Shown here: one piece after another, positions 32,670 to 39,589 of the stretch
Position numbering within the stretch: position 1 is the first letter of the stretch
How the letters are laid out: each line of letters begins with the position of its first letter
DNA from: Lachnospiraceae bacterium
GTDB taxonomy: Bacteria > Bacillota > Clostridia > Lachnospirales > Lachnospiraceae
Reading direction: 5' to 3'
Length of the DNA: 40,977 nucleotides
Assembly: GCA_030537215.1 (NCBI GenBank)
Contig: JAUNOF010000009.1
Span: forward strand, 1-40,977
Translations under genes and position numbers: made by a program
Notes under the pieces: generated by a model
What the model saw: only the letters and a program-made list of their open reading frames with translations
What the model was told of the DNA's origin: nothing
Databases searched by the model: none

Positions 32670-33512
32670 ATGGGAAAAAAGAATAAAGACCTGCTGTACA
32701 ATGTACTGTTTTACGGCGGAAATGTGATCATTGCCTTAATCTTCGTTTCTCCGCTGCTGTGGATGATCGCAGCTTCCTTAAAGCCGGAGGCACAGATCTT
32801 CTCTGACATGAGTTCGCTGAAGACCTTCTGGCCCACCTCCGCATCTCTGGCAAACTATATCGAAGTGTTTACCAGAGTCAATATGTTCAAGTACATCATC
32901 AACAGCTTACTGTATGTATTTGTAATCGTTGTATTTGATATGATTATTAACTCTCTTTGCGGATATGCACTGGCTAAGTTTGATTTTCCTGGAAAGGAGC
33001 TTCTGCTGACGGTGATCATCAGCCTGATGGTACTTCCAATGGAAGCGATCATGCTGCCGCTGTATATCGAAGTTGCTAACCTGGGATGGGTTAACACCTG
33101 GGCCGGCCTGATCGTACCCTTTGTAGGCAAATGCTTCTCCGTCTATATGTTCCGTCAGTTCTTCATCGACATACCCAATGACCTCCTTGAGGCGGCGGCT
33201 ATAGACGGATGCGGTCCGGTGAAGACCTTCTTTACCATCGTAATGCCGATCTCCGGTACGGTTTATGCTACCATCTTTATCCTGGATTTCGTGGCCCATT
33301 GGAATGACTTTATGTGGCCAATGCTGGCAGTGACCGGTGAGGAGATGCGGACCATTCAGCTGGCGATCCAGACCTTCTTTGGATCCAAGCCGATCCATTA
33401 CGGCGCGATCATGGCATCCCTGACCATTTCAGCGATTCCTATGCTGATCATGTTTGTGTTCCTGCAGAAGTATTATGTGGCAGGTATTGCATCTACTGGT
33501 ATTAAGGGATGA
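32670..33512 (+). CDS. Carbohydrate ABC transporter permease 2 (MalG/UgpE type)
   Basis: 280 residues, six membrane segments, with the EAA loop LLEAAAIDGCGPVKTFFTIVMP near 173. The typical C-terminal LQKYYVAGIASTGIKG matches MalG-type partners. It begins 12 bp after permease 1 with AGGAGGGG eight bases before the ATG. No ATPase gene follows; a terminator ends the operon. In Firmicutes this subfamily commonly shares a MsmK-type ATPase encoded elsewhere. Confidence 0.92.
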   Translation: MGKKNKDLLYNVLFYGGNVIIALIFVSPLLWMIAASLKPEAQIFSDMSSLKTFWPTSASLANYIEVFTRVNMFKYIINSLLYVFVIVVFDMIINSLCGYALAKFDFPGKELLLTVIISLMVLPMEAIMLPLYIEVANLGWVNTWAGLIVPFVGKCFSVYMFRQFFIDIPNDLLEAAAIDGCGPVKTFFTIVMPISGTVYATIFILDFVAHWNDFMWPMLAVTGEEMRTIQLAIQTFFGSKPIHYGAIMASLTISAIPMLIMFVFLQKYYVAGIASTGIKG

Positions 33513-33573
33513 TTTTCTGCAGCTGCAGCGATATTGAGCAGTTATCAAACTCAAAAAAATAGAATGTGCGAAA

Positions 33574-33606
33574 GGCTCGCCGGGAAAGATTCTGGCGGGT
33601 CTTTTT
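33574..33606 (+). terminator. Intrinsic terminator of the GH32-ABC operon
   Basis: GGCTCGCC (33574-33581) pairs with GGCGGGTC (33594-33601), two G-T pairs, followed by five T. Confidence 0.75.
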
Positions 33607-33837
33607 GCATGACTGGCGATTTCCTTTGCTGGCAGGGGTCCGCATCGGAGGGGAATGTAGAGATGTCAGTAACGATTCAGTAGAGTAACCTCTTTTGAGA
33701 GGGAACTGGGTTAGGAGGAAAAATGGGGTTGAAAAGCAGGGGGAATCTGGTATTATAGGGGAAAGGCTGGGAGTTTTCCTGGGTGGTTGGAAGGGAAAAG
33801 GAACAGTTACCATACGATCAGGAAGGGCGGATTACAT
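33607..33837. other. Intergenic region with possible decayed GTAAC element
   Basis: No gene. GTAACGATTCAGTAG (33669-33683) and GGAACAGTTAC (33800-33810) resemble left and right ends of the GTAAC element family 142 bp apart, but no 8-bp direct repeat flanks them. GGGGTCCGCATCGGA near 33635 resembles the left edge of the 136-bp fold-back at 7275-7289. The ykgJ promoter lies inside. Confidence 0.4.
33729..33756 (+). promoter_or_regulatory. Promoter of the cysteine-cluster gene
   Basis: TTGAAA (33729-33734), a 16-bp spacer and TATTAT (33751-33756) with a TGG extension immediately upstream of the -10. Confidence 0.65.
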
Positions 33838-34503
33838 ATGAGACGGAAGGTTCGTTTTGAAGAGATTTCGGATGGAAGGCTGTATGGCTTGAATGATATG
33901 GTGAAGGCGGATTGCGGGGATTGCAAGGGGTGCTCTGCCTGCTGCCAGGGGATGGGAGAGTCCATTGTGCTGGATCCGCTGGATGTGCACCGGCTGGCGG
34001 TGAATCTTGGAGCGGGATTTGAACAGCTGATGGAGAGGCATATTGAGCTGCATGTGGTGGATGGCCTGATTCTGCCTAATCTTAAGCTGGCTGGAGCGGA
34101 TGAAAGGTGTACCTTTTTAAATGAGCAGGGGAGATGCGGGATTCATGGGTTCCGGCCTGGGATCTGCCGGCTGTTTCCACTGGGAAGGTATTATGAGGGC
34201 CGGTCTTTTCAGTATTTTCTGCAGGTTCATGAGTGCAGGAAGGAAAACAGGGCCAAGGTGAAGGTGAAAAAATGGATTGATACGCCGGATAGTAAGGCGT
34301 ATGAGAGGTTTGTGAATGACTGGCATTATTTCCTGGAAGACCTGGATGTGATGCTTTCCAGGGATGGAGATGAAGGGATGCGTAAAGGGAGCTGCATGTA
34401 TGTGCTGCGGCAGTTTTATATGACGCCCTTTGATGGAGAACAGGATTTTTACGGGCAGTTTCAGGAACGGCTGGAGCGGGCGAGAGCGGATCTGGGGGTG
34501 TGA
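33838..34503 (+). CDS. YkgJ-family cysteine cluster protein
   Basis: 221 residues from the ATG at 33838. Cysteines 26, 29, 32, 35 and 36 (DCGDCKGCSACC) are followed by ERCTFLNEQGRCGIHGFRPGICRLFPLG, the CxIHxxRPxxCRxFP signature of YkgJ/FliB-like zinc- or iron-binding proteins (UPF0153). No enzymatic function is established for most members. The C-terminal 80 residues are helical without a recognised motif. It is a single gene between its own promoter and a terminator. Confidence 0.87.
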   Translation: MRRKVRFEEISDGRLYGLNDMVKADCGDCKGCSACCQGMGESIVLDPLDVHRLAVNLGAGFEQLMERHIELHVVDGLILPNLKLAGADERCTFLNEQGRCGIHGFRPGICRLFPLGRYYEGRSFQYFLQVHECRKENRAKVKVKKWIDTPDSKAYERFVNDWHYFLEDLDVMLSRDGDEGMRKGSCMYVLRQFYMTPFDGEQDFYGQFQERLERARADLGV

Positions 34504-34510
34504 GAAGAAG

Positions 34511-34560
34511 CGGGCAATGCTTCCTGATAGAGAGAGGAGGCATTGCCCGTATACTTTTTT
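34511..34560 (+). terminator. Intrinsic terminator after the cysteine-cluster gene
   Basis: CGGGCAATGC (34511-34520) pairs with GCATTGCCCG (34540-34549), plus inner TCCT/AGGA, followed by TATACTTTTTT. It may also halt minus-strand transcription of the carrier gene ending at 34571. Confidence 0.88.
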
Positions 34561-34570
34561 ACATTATGAG

Positions 34571-35866
34571 CTATAGGAGAAAGGACAGGATCAGATTAAA
34601 CACCGTAGATGCCCCCACGCTTGCCGGAACAGCCAGAAACAGAAGTCTTGGGAACATTTCATTCCGTTCTTCTTCCGTGGAGCAGGATCCAAGAACCAGA
34701 CTTCCGCCGGAGGAGAAGGGAGAGATGGCAGAGCTCTGGGCGCCGATGACAATGCAGGTGAACAGCACCAGAGGACTGATTTCGGAAGCTTCCGCCAGAG
34801 TGGGAACCAGCGGATACAGCGCCGGACACACAACGCCCAGGGTGCTGGAGAAAAAACTCATGATAGCTCCGATCACGCTGAATGCGATGGGGACAAACCA
34901 GGATGGAAGGCTGCTTCCGGCCCATGCTGCCAGCATATCCAGGGTTCCTGCCTTGATGGCCACGTTGATCAGCATTCCTACGCCGCAAATCATGATAATG
35001 GTGTTCCATGGCACCTTGGCAATCACTTCTTTTTGGGGCGCCAGATGGAAAAATAATGCGATCACGGAAAACAGCACAGCCACCAGTCCCACATCCAGCT
35101 TACTGTTTACGAAGCTGATCCATGATACGTCCGGAAGAATGATATGTAAGATGGGGAAGACTAAAACGGTGATGATCATGGCGATCATCAGGTATAAATT
35201 AAGTTTCTGCTGATGAGTAAAGGCTTCCGGTTTTTCAAAGGTCATTTCCTTTCCAATGGCGCGGTTGCTTTTGGGGATATAACGGAAGGCGGCGATCAGC
35301 AGCAGAGAGAAGATTACGCTTGCTGCGAAAATAATGGCGGAGTAGGAAAATGACTGGTCAGGCAGTCCGGCTTCATCCATCAGCCCGCGAAAAATGATCC
35401 CGCTGCCGCTGGTCATGAAATTGGCTCCGGACAAAGCGCCGCAGTTGATGGCAACCGCTCCGGTAAGCTTATCCATCTTTGCCTCCTTGCAGATCAGCAG
35501 GGTAACCGGAGCCATGAATGCCATAACGGTGAAAAATCCGGCTCCCAGAGCTGCGATCCCGGCGCTGGCCAGATACAGGGCGAAAGGCAGAAGTCCGGGA
35601 AATTTCCGGCAGGCATATAGAAGATATCGGGCGGTTTTTTCCAGGGTTCCGTTTACCAGGGCAAAATTGTAAAACAGGGAAACGGAAAAGATGACAAACA
35701 TAGTGCTGACAGGCCATCCGCCGATCACCTCTTTGGTGCTCATGCCCAGCCCGAAGCAGCCGATCAGATAAGCAAAGACAATTGCAAAAAATCCGGTATT
35801 GTAGCTTGTTTTGTAACCGATTGCCACAGATGCGGCAATTCCTCCGATAATTAGTACACTTAACAT
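34571..35866 (-). CDS. MatC/SLC13-type dicarboxylate carrier (IT superfamily)
   Basis: 431 residues with about eleven hydrophobic segments. NCGALSGANFMTSGSGIIFRG in the first half and SSTLGVVCPALYPLVPTLAEA and SAISPFSSGGSLVLGS in the second are the helix-break/SNT-like loops of ion-transporter superfamily carriers. It resembles proteins annotated as MatC-like or SLC13 permeases that move malonate, citrate or other di/tricarboxylates with Na+ or H+. AGGAGGAGG lies just before the ATG. It is the second gene of an operon with the hydrolase 18 bp upstream, suggesting it imports that enzyme's substrate. Confidence 0.83.
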   Translation of the reverse strand: MLSVLIIGGIAASVAIGYKTSYNTGFFAIVFAYLIGCFGLGMSTKEVIGGWPVSTMFVIFSVSLFYNFALVNGTLEKTARYLLYACRKFPGLLPFALYLASAGIAALGAGFFTVMAFMAPVTLLICKEAKMDKLTGAVAINCGALSGANFMTSGSGIIFRGLMDEAGLPDQSFSYSAIIFAASVIFSLLLIAAFRYIPKSNRAIGKEMTFEKPEAFTHQQKLNLYLMIAMIITVLVFPILHIILPDVSWISFVNSKLDVGLVAVLFSVIALFFHLAPQKEVIAKVPWNTIIMICGVGMLINVAIKAGTLDMLAAWAGSSLPSWFVPIAFSVIGAIMSFFSSTLGVVCPALYPLVPTLAEASEISPLVLFTCIVIGAQSSAISPFSSGGSLVLGSCSTEEERNEMFPRLLFLAVPASVGASTVFNLILSFLL

Positions 35867-35884
35867 AAGCCTCCTCCTTTGTAA

Positions 35885-36745
35885 TTAATCGATCCCAAGC
35901 AGAGCTGCCTGAATGGTGTGGGTCATGTGATAGAGCTGTGATTCTGAAATTCCATGGTCAAGGAGATACTGCATATACTGTTCCAATGCAATTTCCCAGT
36001 AAGGATTCTCCACCTGGCCGCCGTCTGTACATACCATCACATGTTCATATCCGCAGGCTTCAATGGCTTCCAGATTCATTGGAAGATTGCTTTTGTATTT
36101 TCCTCCCCCCAGAGGCTGAGCGAAGCAGTGCTCCAAAATAACCTGATAGTCCCGAACGATCCGAACCTGGTCTTTCAGGCTCATGCCGACCAACCACCAT
36201 TCCGGATGGGTGACTACGATCTTTCGGATTCCGGCGTCCCTTGCTGCTTCTACTACACGGAAGCACTCATCCGGAGAGAGATGACCAGTTCCCAGAACCA
36301 CATCGAAATCCTTGATCAGCTGAAACACGCTTTTCAGCTCCGGCACAATATGGCCGTCTTTGATTACATCTACACAGTTTGACGGATCCAGGTGGTTCTG
36401 GCACTGATGGTTCCGCGCAGACTGTGTGGGCATCCAGATTACCTTAGCTCCCAGCTTTAAGCCGCTCTCTACTGCCGCCGGATTGATTCCTCCCATCTGA
36501 CGGTTCAGGGTGACGCTGCCGAACATGGTAAAATCATTGTCTCCGTGATGAACCAGCTCATTGTGACGGTTGCAGAGATAAGCCCGATCCACAGTGGTTC
36601 CCTGATGGGTCTTGATAACGATAGCCCTTGCGCCCACCCGGATTCCGGCTTCCATCAGCTGAAAATCGTCATAAGCCCGGTGACGGATGTCCGGATTGGA
36701 GTGAACGTGCATGTCAATAACCCCTTTTAGTGATACATTTCCCAT
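35885..36745 (-). CDS. Amidohydrolase-like metal-dependent hydrolase (DUF6282-like)
   Basis: 286 residues from the ATG at 36745 after AGGAGG; the frame extends 37 codons upstream into the regulatory region. The N-terminal IDMHVHSNPDIRHR carries His13-x-His15, a metal-binding start typical of amidohydrolase or PHP-like barrels. Further candidate ligands are the His residues in GTGHLSPDEC and VVTHPEWW and the Asp in VCTDGG. I associate this pattern with proteins annotated DUF6282, whose substrate is unknown. First gene of the operon with a carboxylate carrier, opposite a LysR gene; a cyclic or amide-linked carboxylate substrate is a guess. Confidence 0.75.
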   Translation of the reverse strand: MGNVSLKGVIDMHVHSNPDIRHRAYDDFQLMEAGIRVGARAIVIKTHQGTTVDRAYLCNRHNELVHHGDNDFTMFGSVTLNRQMGGINPAAVESGLKLGAKVIWMPTQSARNHQCQNHLDPSNCVDVIKDGHIVPELKSVFQLIKDFDVVLGTGHLSPDECFRVVEAARDAGIRKIVVTHPEWWLVGMSLKDQVRIVRDYQVILEHCFAQPLGGGKYKSNLPMNLEAIEACGYEHVMVCTDGGQVENPYWEIALEQYMQYLLDHGISESQLYHMTHTIQAALLGID

Positions 36746-36774
36746 TTCTTTTCCTCCTAATAAATGATTTGGCA

Positions 36775-36790
36775 ATCGGTAATACCGTAT
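36775..36790. promoter_or_regulatory. Palindrome CGGTAATACCG beside the LysR promoter
   Basis: A perfect 11-base palindrome (36777-36787) ends 2 bp before the -35 of the plus-strand LysR promoter. It shares GGTAA-x-ACCG with the site at 36860. Confidence 0.55.
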
Positions 36791-36818
36791 TGCAAGTTGT
36801 GTATTTTTATCATATAAT
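36790..36818 (+). promoter_or_regulatory. Promoter of the LysR gene at 36945
   Basis: TTGCAA (36790-36795), a 17-bp spacer and TATAAT (36813-36818); start near 36825, leader about 120 bases. Confidence 0.75.
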
Positions 36819-36859
36819 CGGAGAAAGATTGGTGAAACTGAAAATACTTTATACACTAT

Positions 36860-36874
36860 ATTGGTAAAACCGAT
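36860..36874 (-). promoter_or_regulatory. LysR-type box for the hydrolase-carrier operon
   Basis: ATTGGTAAAACCGAT fits the T-N11-A rule (T36861, A36873) with inverted arms. It is centred about 65 bp upstream of the start predicted from the minus-strand -10 TATGAT (36814-36809), whose -35 (TTTCAC) is weak, as expected for activator dependence. Confidence 0.6.
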
Positions 36875-36944
36875 GGAAGAGCGGATGAAGGAGCCGGTAA
36901 GTATTAGAATGGATGTTTGATTGTAATGACAGGGGAGAACGAAG

Positions 36945-37853
36945 ATGCATTTAAAGGAATTGAATTACATTGTAACATTGGCAGATGAACAGAGCATTTC
37001 ACGGGCTGCGGACAAGCTGTATATGGCACAGTCCAGTTTGAGCCAGTTTCTGCAGCAGTACGAGTCTGAGCTGGGAATTGCATTATTTGTGCGTACCTCC
37101 AAGGGGATACGGCCTACAGCGGCAGGAAAGGTGTTTATTGACAATGCCAGATCGATCCTGATGCATTACCGGCTGGTGCAGAATGAGCTGTGGGATATGG
37201 CAAAATTAGAGGGCGGAAATGTGATCCTGGGAATCAGCTCTTTTCGTGCCAAATATATGCTTCCTAAAATCTTAACCTGCTTTCGGCAGAAGTATCCTAA
37301 GGTGCAGGTGGATATTGTGGAAGCCAACAGCATGGCGCTGGAAGATATGCTGGTGGAGGGCTCCATCGATATCGCCATTGTGGCTCTGCCGCTGACACGT
37401 CTGGCACATGAGGTGGAATTTTTAAAGAGGGATGAAGTCTTTTTGATAGCAAATCGAGACCATCCGATTATGAAGGCGGCTCACAGACGGGAGGGGACGC
37501 CATATTATTGGGTAGATTTTAAGGATACGGCAGAATTTGAATATATATTAAGCGATTATGATACGATTCTGGGAAGCATCAGCCGACAGCAGTTTAAAAA
37601 GGCAGGCATAAAGCAGATCGCCCATTATACGAATATTACGGCAGATCTGGCTGCCGCCATGGCGCGAGAAGGGCTGGGACTGGCATTCGCCTATCATTCC
37701 TGTGCAGAGCCTTACGAGGACGCAGTGTATCTTTCCATTGGAGAGGAAGGCGTGTATCTGAATCTGGCTCTGGCACATCCTTATTCTACTTATCAGTCAA
37801 AGGCGGCGAAGGCTTTGGGACAGGTGATTCAGGAAGTAGTGGGGACGGGGTAA
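36945..37853 (+). CDS. LysR-family regulator, divergent from the hydrolase-carrier operon
   Basis: 302 residues. The N-terminal winged helix ELNYIVTLADEQSISRAADKLYMAQSSLSQFLQQYESELG and the linker helix are followed by the periplasmic-binding-like effector domain (VILGISSFRAKYMLPKIL; VDIVEANSMALEDML; late AAMAREGLGLAFAYH). The divergent layout and the T-N11-A box in the shared region make it the likely activator of the neighbouring operon. GGGGAGAA lies shortly before the ATG. Confidence 0.92.
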   Translation: MHLKELNYIVTLADEQSISRAADKLYMAQSSLSQFLQQYESELGIALFVRTSKGIRPTAAGKVFIDNARSILMHYRLVQNELWDMAKLEGGNVILGISSFRAKYMLPKILTCFRQKYPKVQVDIVEANSMALEDMLVEGSIDIAIVALPLTRLAHEVEFLKRDEVFLIANRDHPIMKAAHRREGTPYYWVDFKDTAEFEYILSDYDTILGSISRQQFKKAGIKQIAHYTNITADLAAAMAREGLGLAFAYHSCAEPYEDAVYLSIGEEGVYLNLALAHPYSTYQSKAAKALGQVIQEVVGTG

Positions 37854-37920
37854 GATAAGGAAGCTGCTGTTCGATGGCAGAGAAGCGGCAGGAAGGATAG
37901 AGATAGCAGAACATATCACA

Positions 37921-37954
37921 AAAAAGAGGCTGGACAGGAATGCCGGCCTCTTTT
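37921..37954. terminator. Bidirectional intrinsic terminator
   Basis: AAAAGAGGC (from 37922) pairs with GCCTCTTTT (to 37954) with extra GG/CC pairs; A and T runs flank both sides, so it can end both the LysR gene (plus) and the convergent coiled-coil gene (minus). Confidence 0.82.
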
Positions 37955-37969
37955 AAACATATGTAAGAA

Positions 37970-38257
37970 TTAACTGATACTGATACAGGTTCTGAATGAC
38001 GGCGAAATACGTTCTGCCCAGGCTAACAGATGGTTGGTAGCGCCACGCACTTCTTCCATAGATTCCGTCAGATCGTCAAGCCGTTCTTCAATGGAATCCA
38101 ACCGCTGGTCGATGCCGTCGAATCTGCGGTCCACAGAATCCAGCCTCTGGTCGATGCCGTCGAATCTGCGGTCCATAGCATCCAATCGCTGATTGATTGG
38201 CATAAGCTGTGACTGCATGATCTGTGTCAGCTGCATGATCTCATCTGATGAAAACAT
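37970..38257 (-). CDS. Small coiled-coil protein with 14-residue repeats
   Basis: 95 residues. After MFSSDEIMQLTQIMQ come repeated 14-residue units (RLDAMDRRFDGIDQ, RLDSVDRRFDGIDQ, RLDSIEERLDDLTE), i.e. two heptads each, predicting a long parallel coiled coil; the tail is LLAWAERISPSF. At DNA level a 28-bp identical core recurs with a 42-bp period (38106-38133 and 38148-38175). GAAGGGAG lies 8 bases before the ATG. Proteins of this kind are common in Lachnospiraceae and unassigned; some resemble phage or t-SNARE-like helical proteins. No function is proposed. Confidence 0.75.
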   Translation of the reverse strand: MFSSDEIMQLTQIMQSQLMPINQRLDAMDRRFDGIDQRLDSVDRRFDGIDQRLDSIEERLDDLTESMEEVRGATNHLLAWAERISPSFRTCISIS

Positions 38258-38355
38258 AATCTCACTCCCTTCTCTTATTATAACAATTAGCCAATTACGG
38301 ACAATGTGTTTGCTGCTGGAGACATTATATCATGGATGGAAGAAATTTACAATAA

Positions 38356-39291
38356 CTATTTGCGTTTGTTTGGAGCATAATATTCCCTTACAAGGGAAAG
38401 GAAATACTGATCGGCCCTGGACAGGAAGCCGTTTTTTAATGTGGTGATACATAGATCCCATCCGGCGCTGTATGTTTCGTCAATGGACAAAAGCGCAGGC
38501 GGACTGTCCATTGAGGTGATATCTGCATAATCACTGGGCAGCAAAGTGATGCCAAGTCCTTGTCCGGCAAGGCTCTGAGCGGTCTCGTAATTTTTCAGAG
38601 TCAGTATGATAGTGGGATTGATCTTGGCCTGGGCCAGAATGGCATCGGTAACATGGCGGATACGCTGTTCCTTGTGGAGCATGATAAAGGGTTCCTGCTT
38701 CAAAAGCTTTAGATCCAGTACGGGATAAGGATATCCGTCTTTGATCTGTGCTTTTTCAACCAGGGGATGGTTTTGTGCCAGGGCGATCACAAAGGGATCA
38801 TTTGCCAGAATCTCATAGTTCAGCATAGGATGAGGATTTTTTTTCGGCGCATGGAGGATCGCAAAATCCAGTTCGCCGGAGAGCAGCTTTTCCTCCTGAC
38901 GGTCTGTGTTTTCTTCATACACCTGGATTTCCACAAAGGGGCATTCCTGCTTAAATTTCGGCAGGATCTTCGGCAGGATAATGGTACCCAGATGGTTGGT
39001 AATTCCCATAAAAATTCGGCCGGTTTTCAGATTATTGATATCACTGATCTCGGTCTCAAAATCCTCATAGATTTTTAAGATCTGACATGCGATCTGATAG
39101 TAGCGTTCCCCGGCATAGGTCAGAGTCATGCCGCCGGTGCCGCGATTGAAAAGCTGGGTGCCCAGGCTTTCCTCGATTCGTTGGAGGGACTGGCTGAGTG
39201 ACGGCTGGGCAATAAAAAGTTTTTTGGCAGCTTGGGAGATGCTGTTTTCATCGGCTATGGTTTTCACATACAGAAGTTCACGGCTGGTCAT
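38356..39291 (-). CDS. LysR-family regulator, divergent from the aconitase-like hydratase
   Basis: 311 residues from the ATG at 39291, which follows AGGAGG; the frame extends 23 codons further without similarity. The winged helix ELLYVKTIADENSISQAAKKLFIAQPSLSQSLQRIEESLG and the linker precede the effector domain (FMGITNHLGTIILPKILPKF; ILHAPKKNPHP; SLAGQGLGITLLPSDYA). It lies back to back with the hydratase, with a T-N11-A palindrome in the shared region, so it probably activates that gene in response to a substrate acid. Confidence 0.92.
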   Translation of the reverse strand: MTSRELLYVKTIADENSISQAAKKLFIAQPSLSQSLQRIEESLGTQLFNRGTGGMTLTYAGERYYQIACQILKIYEDFETEISDINNLKTGRIFMGITNHLGTIILPKILPKFKQECPFVEIQVYEENTDRQEEKLLSGELDFAILHAPKKNPHPMLNYEILANDPFVIALAQNHPLVEKAQIKDGYPYPVLDLKLLKQEPFIMLHKEQRIRHVTDAILAQAKINPTIILTLKNYETAQSLAGQGLGITLLPSDYADITSMDSPPALLSIDETYSAGWDLCITTLKNGFLSRADQYFLSLVREYYAPNKRK

Positions 39292-39380
39292 GGGGCCTCC
39301 TTTGGAAATGGACTGGGAAAAGGTTCCGGTGCCTTGAATTTTCATAAAAAATTGTATCACGTAATGAAAAAAAATTCTAC

Positions 39381-39401
39381 ATCCTTTTATCTTAAAAGGA
39401 T
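39381..39401. promoter_or_regulatory. Perfect palindrome upstream of the LysR gene at 39291
   Basis: ATCCTTTTA (39381-39389) and TAAAAGGAT (39393-39401) around TCT. It lies just upstream of a weak minus-strand promoter candidate with -10 TACAAT (39356-39351). A GGCAG/CTGCC stem with seven T follows at 39405-39427, which could act as a plus-strand terminator. Confidence 0.45.
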
Positions 39402-39437
39402 TCTGGCAGTTCTGGCTGCCTTTTTTTGAACAAATAT

Positions 39438-39452
39438 ATAGGAAAAACCTAT
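39438..39452. promoter_or_regulatory. LysR-type box upstream of the hydratase
   Basis: ATAGGAAAAACCTAT: inverted arms ATAGG/CCTAT and exact T-N11-A spacing (T39439, A39451). It is centred about 66 bp before the predicted hydratase start, the usual LysR recognition position. Confidence 0.65.
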
Positions 39453-39475
39453 TAGAATTATAATATATATAGTAT

Positions 39476-39504
39476 TTGAATTATATCAAAGACCGTTATA
39501 TATT
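39476..39504 (+). promoter_or_regulatory. Promoter of the aconitase-like hydratase
   Basis: TTGAAT (39476-39481), a 17-bp spacer and TATATT (39499-39504); start near 39511. Confidence 0.72.
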
Positions 39505-39589
39505 ATAGTTACAAGATAACTGAGACAAAAAATCAAAAAAGAAACCTGAATTTCAAATCAAATTCAATTCCACAGGAGGAGGAAACACA

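Noticed and set aside
38100..38180. CRISPR-like spaced repeat
   Set aside because: The 42-bp periodicity lies inside the coding frame of a coiled-coil protein and there are only two near-identical units.
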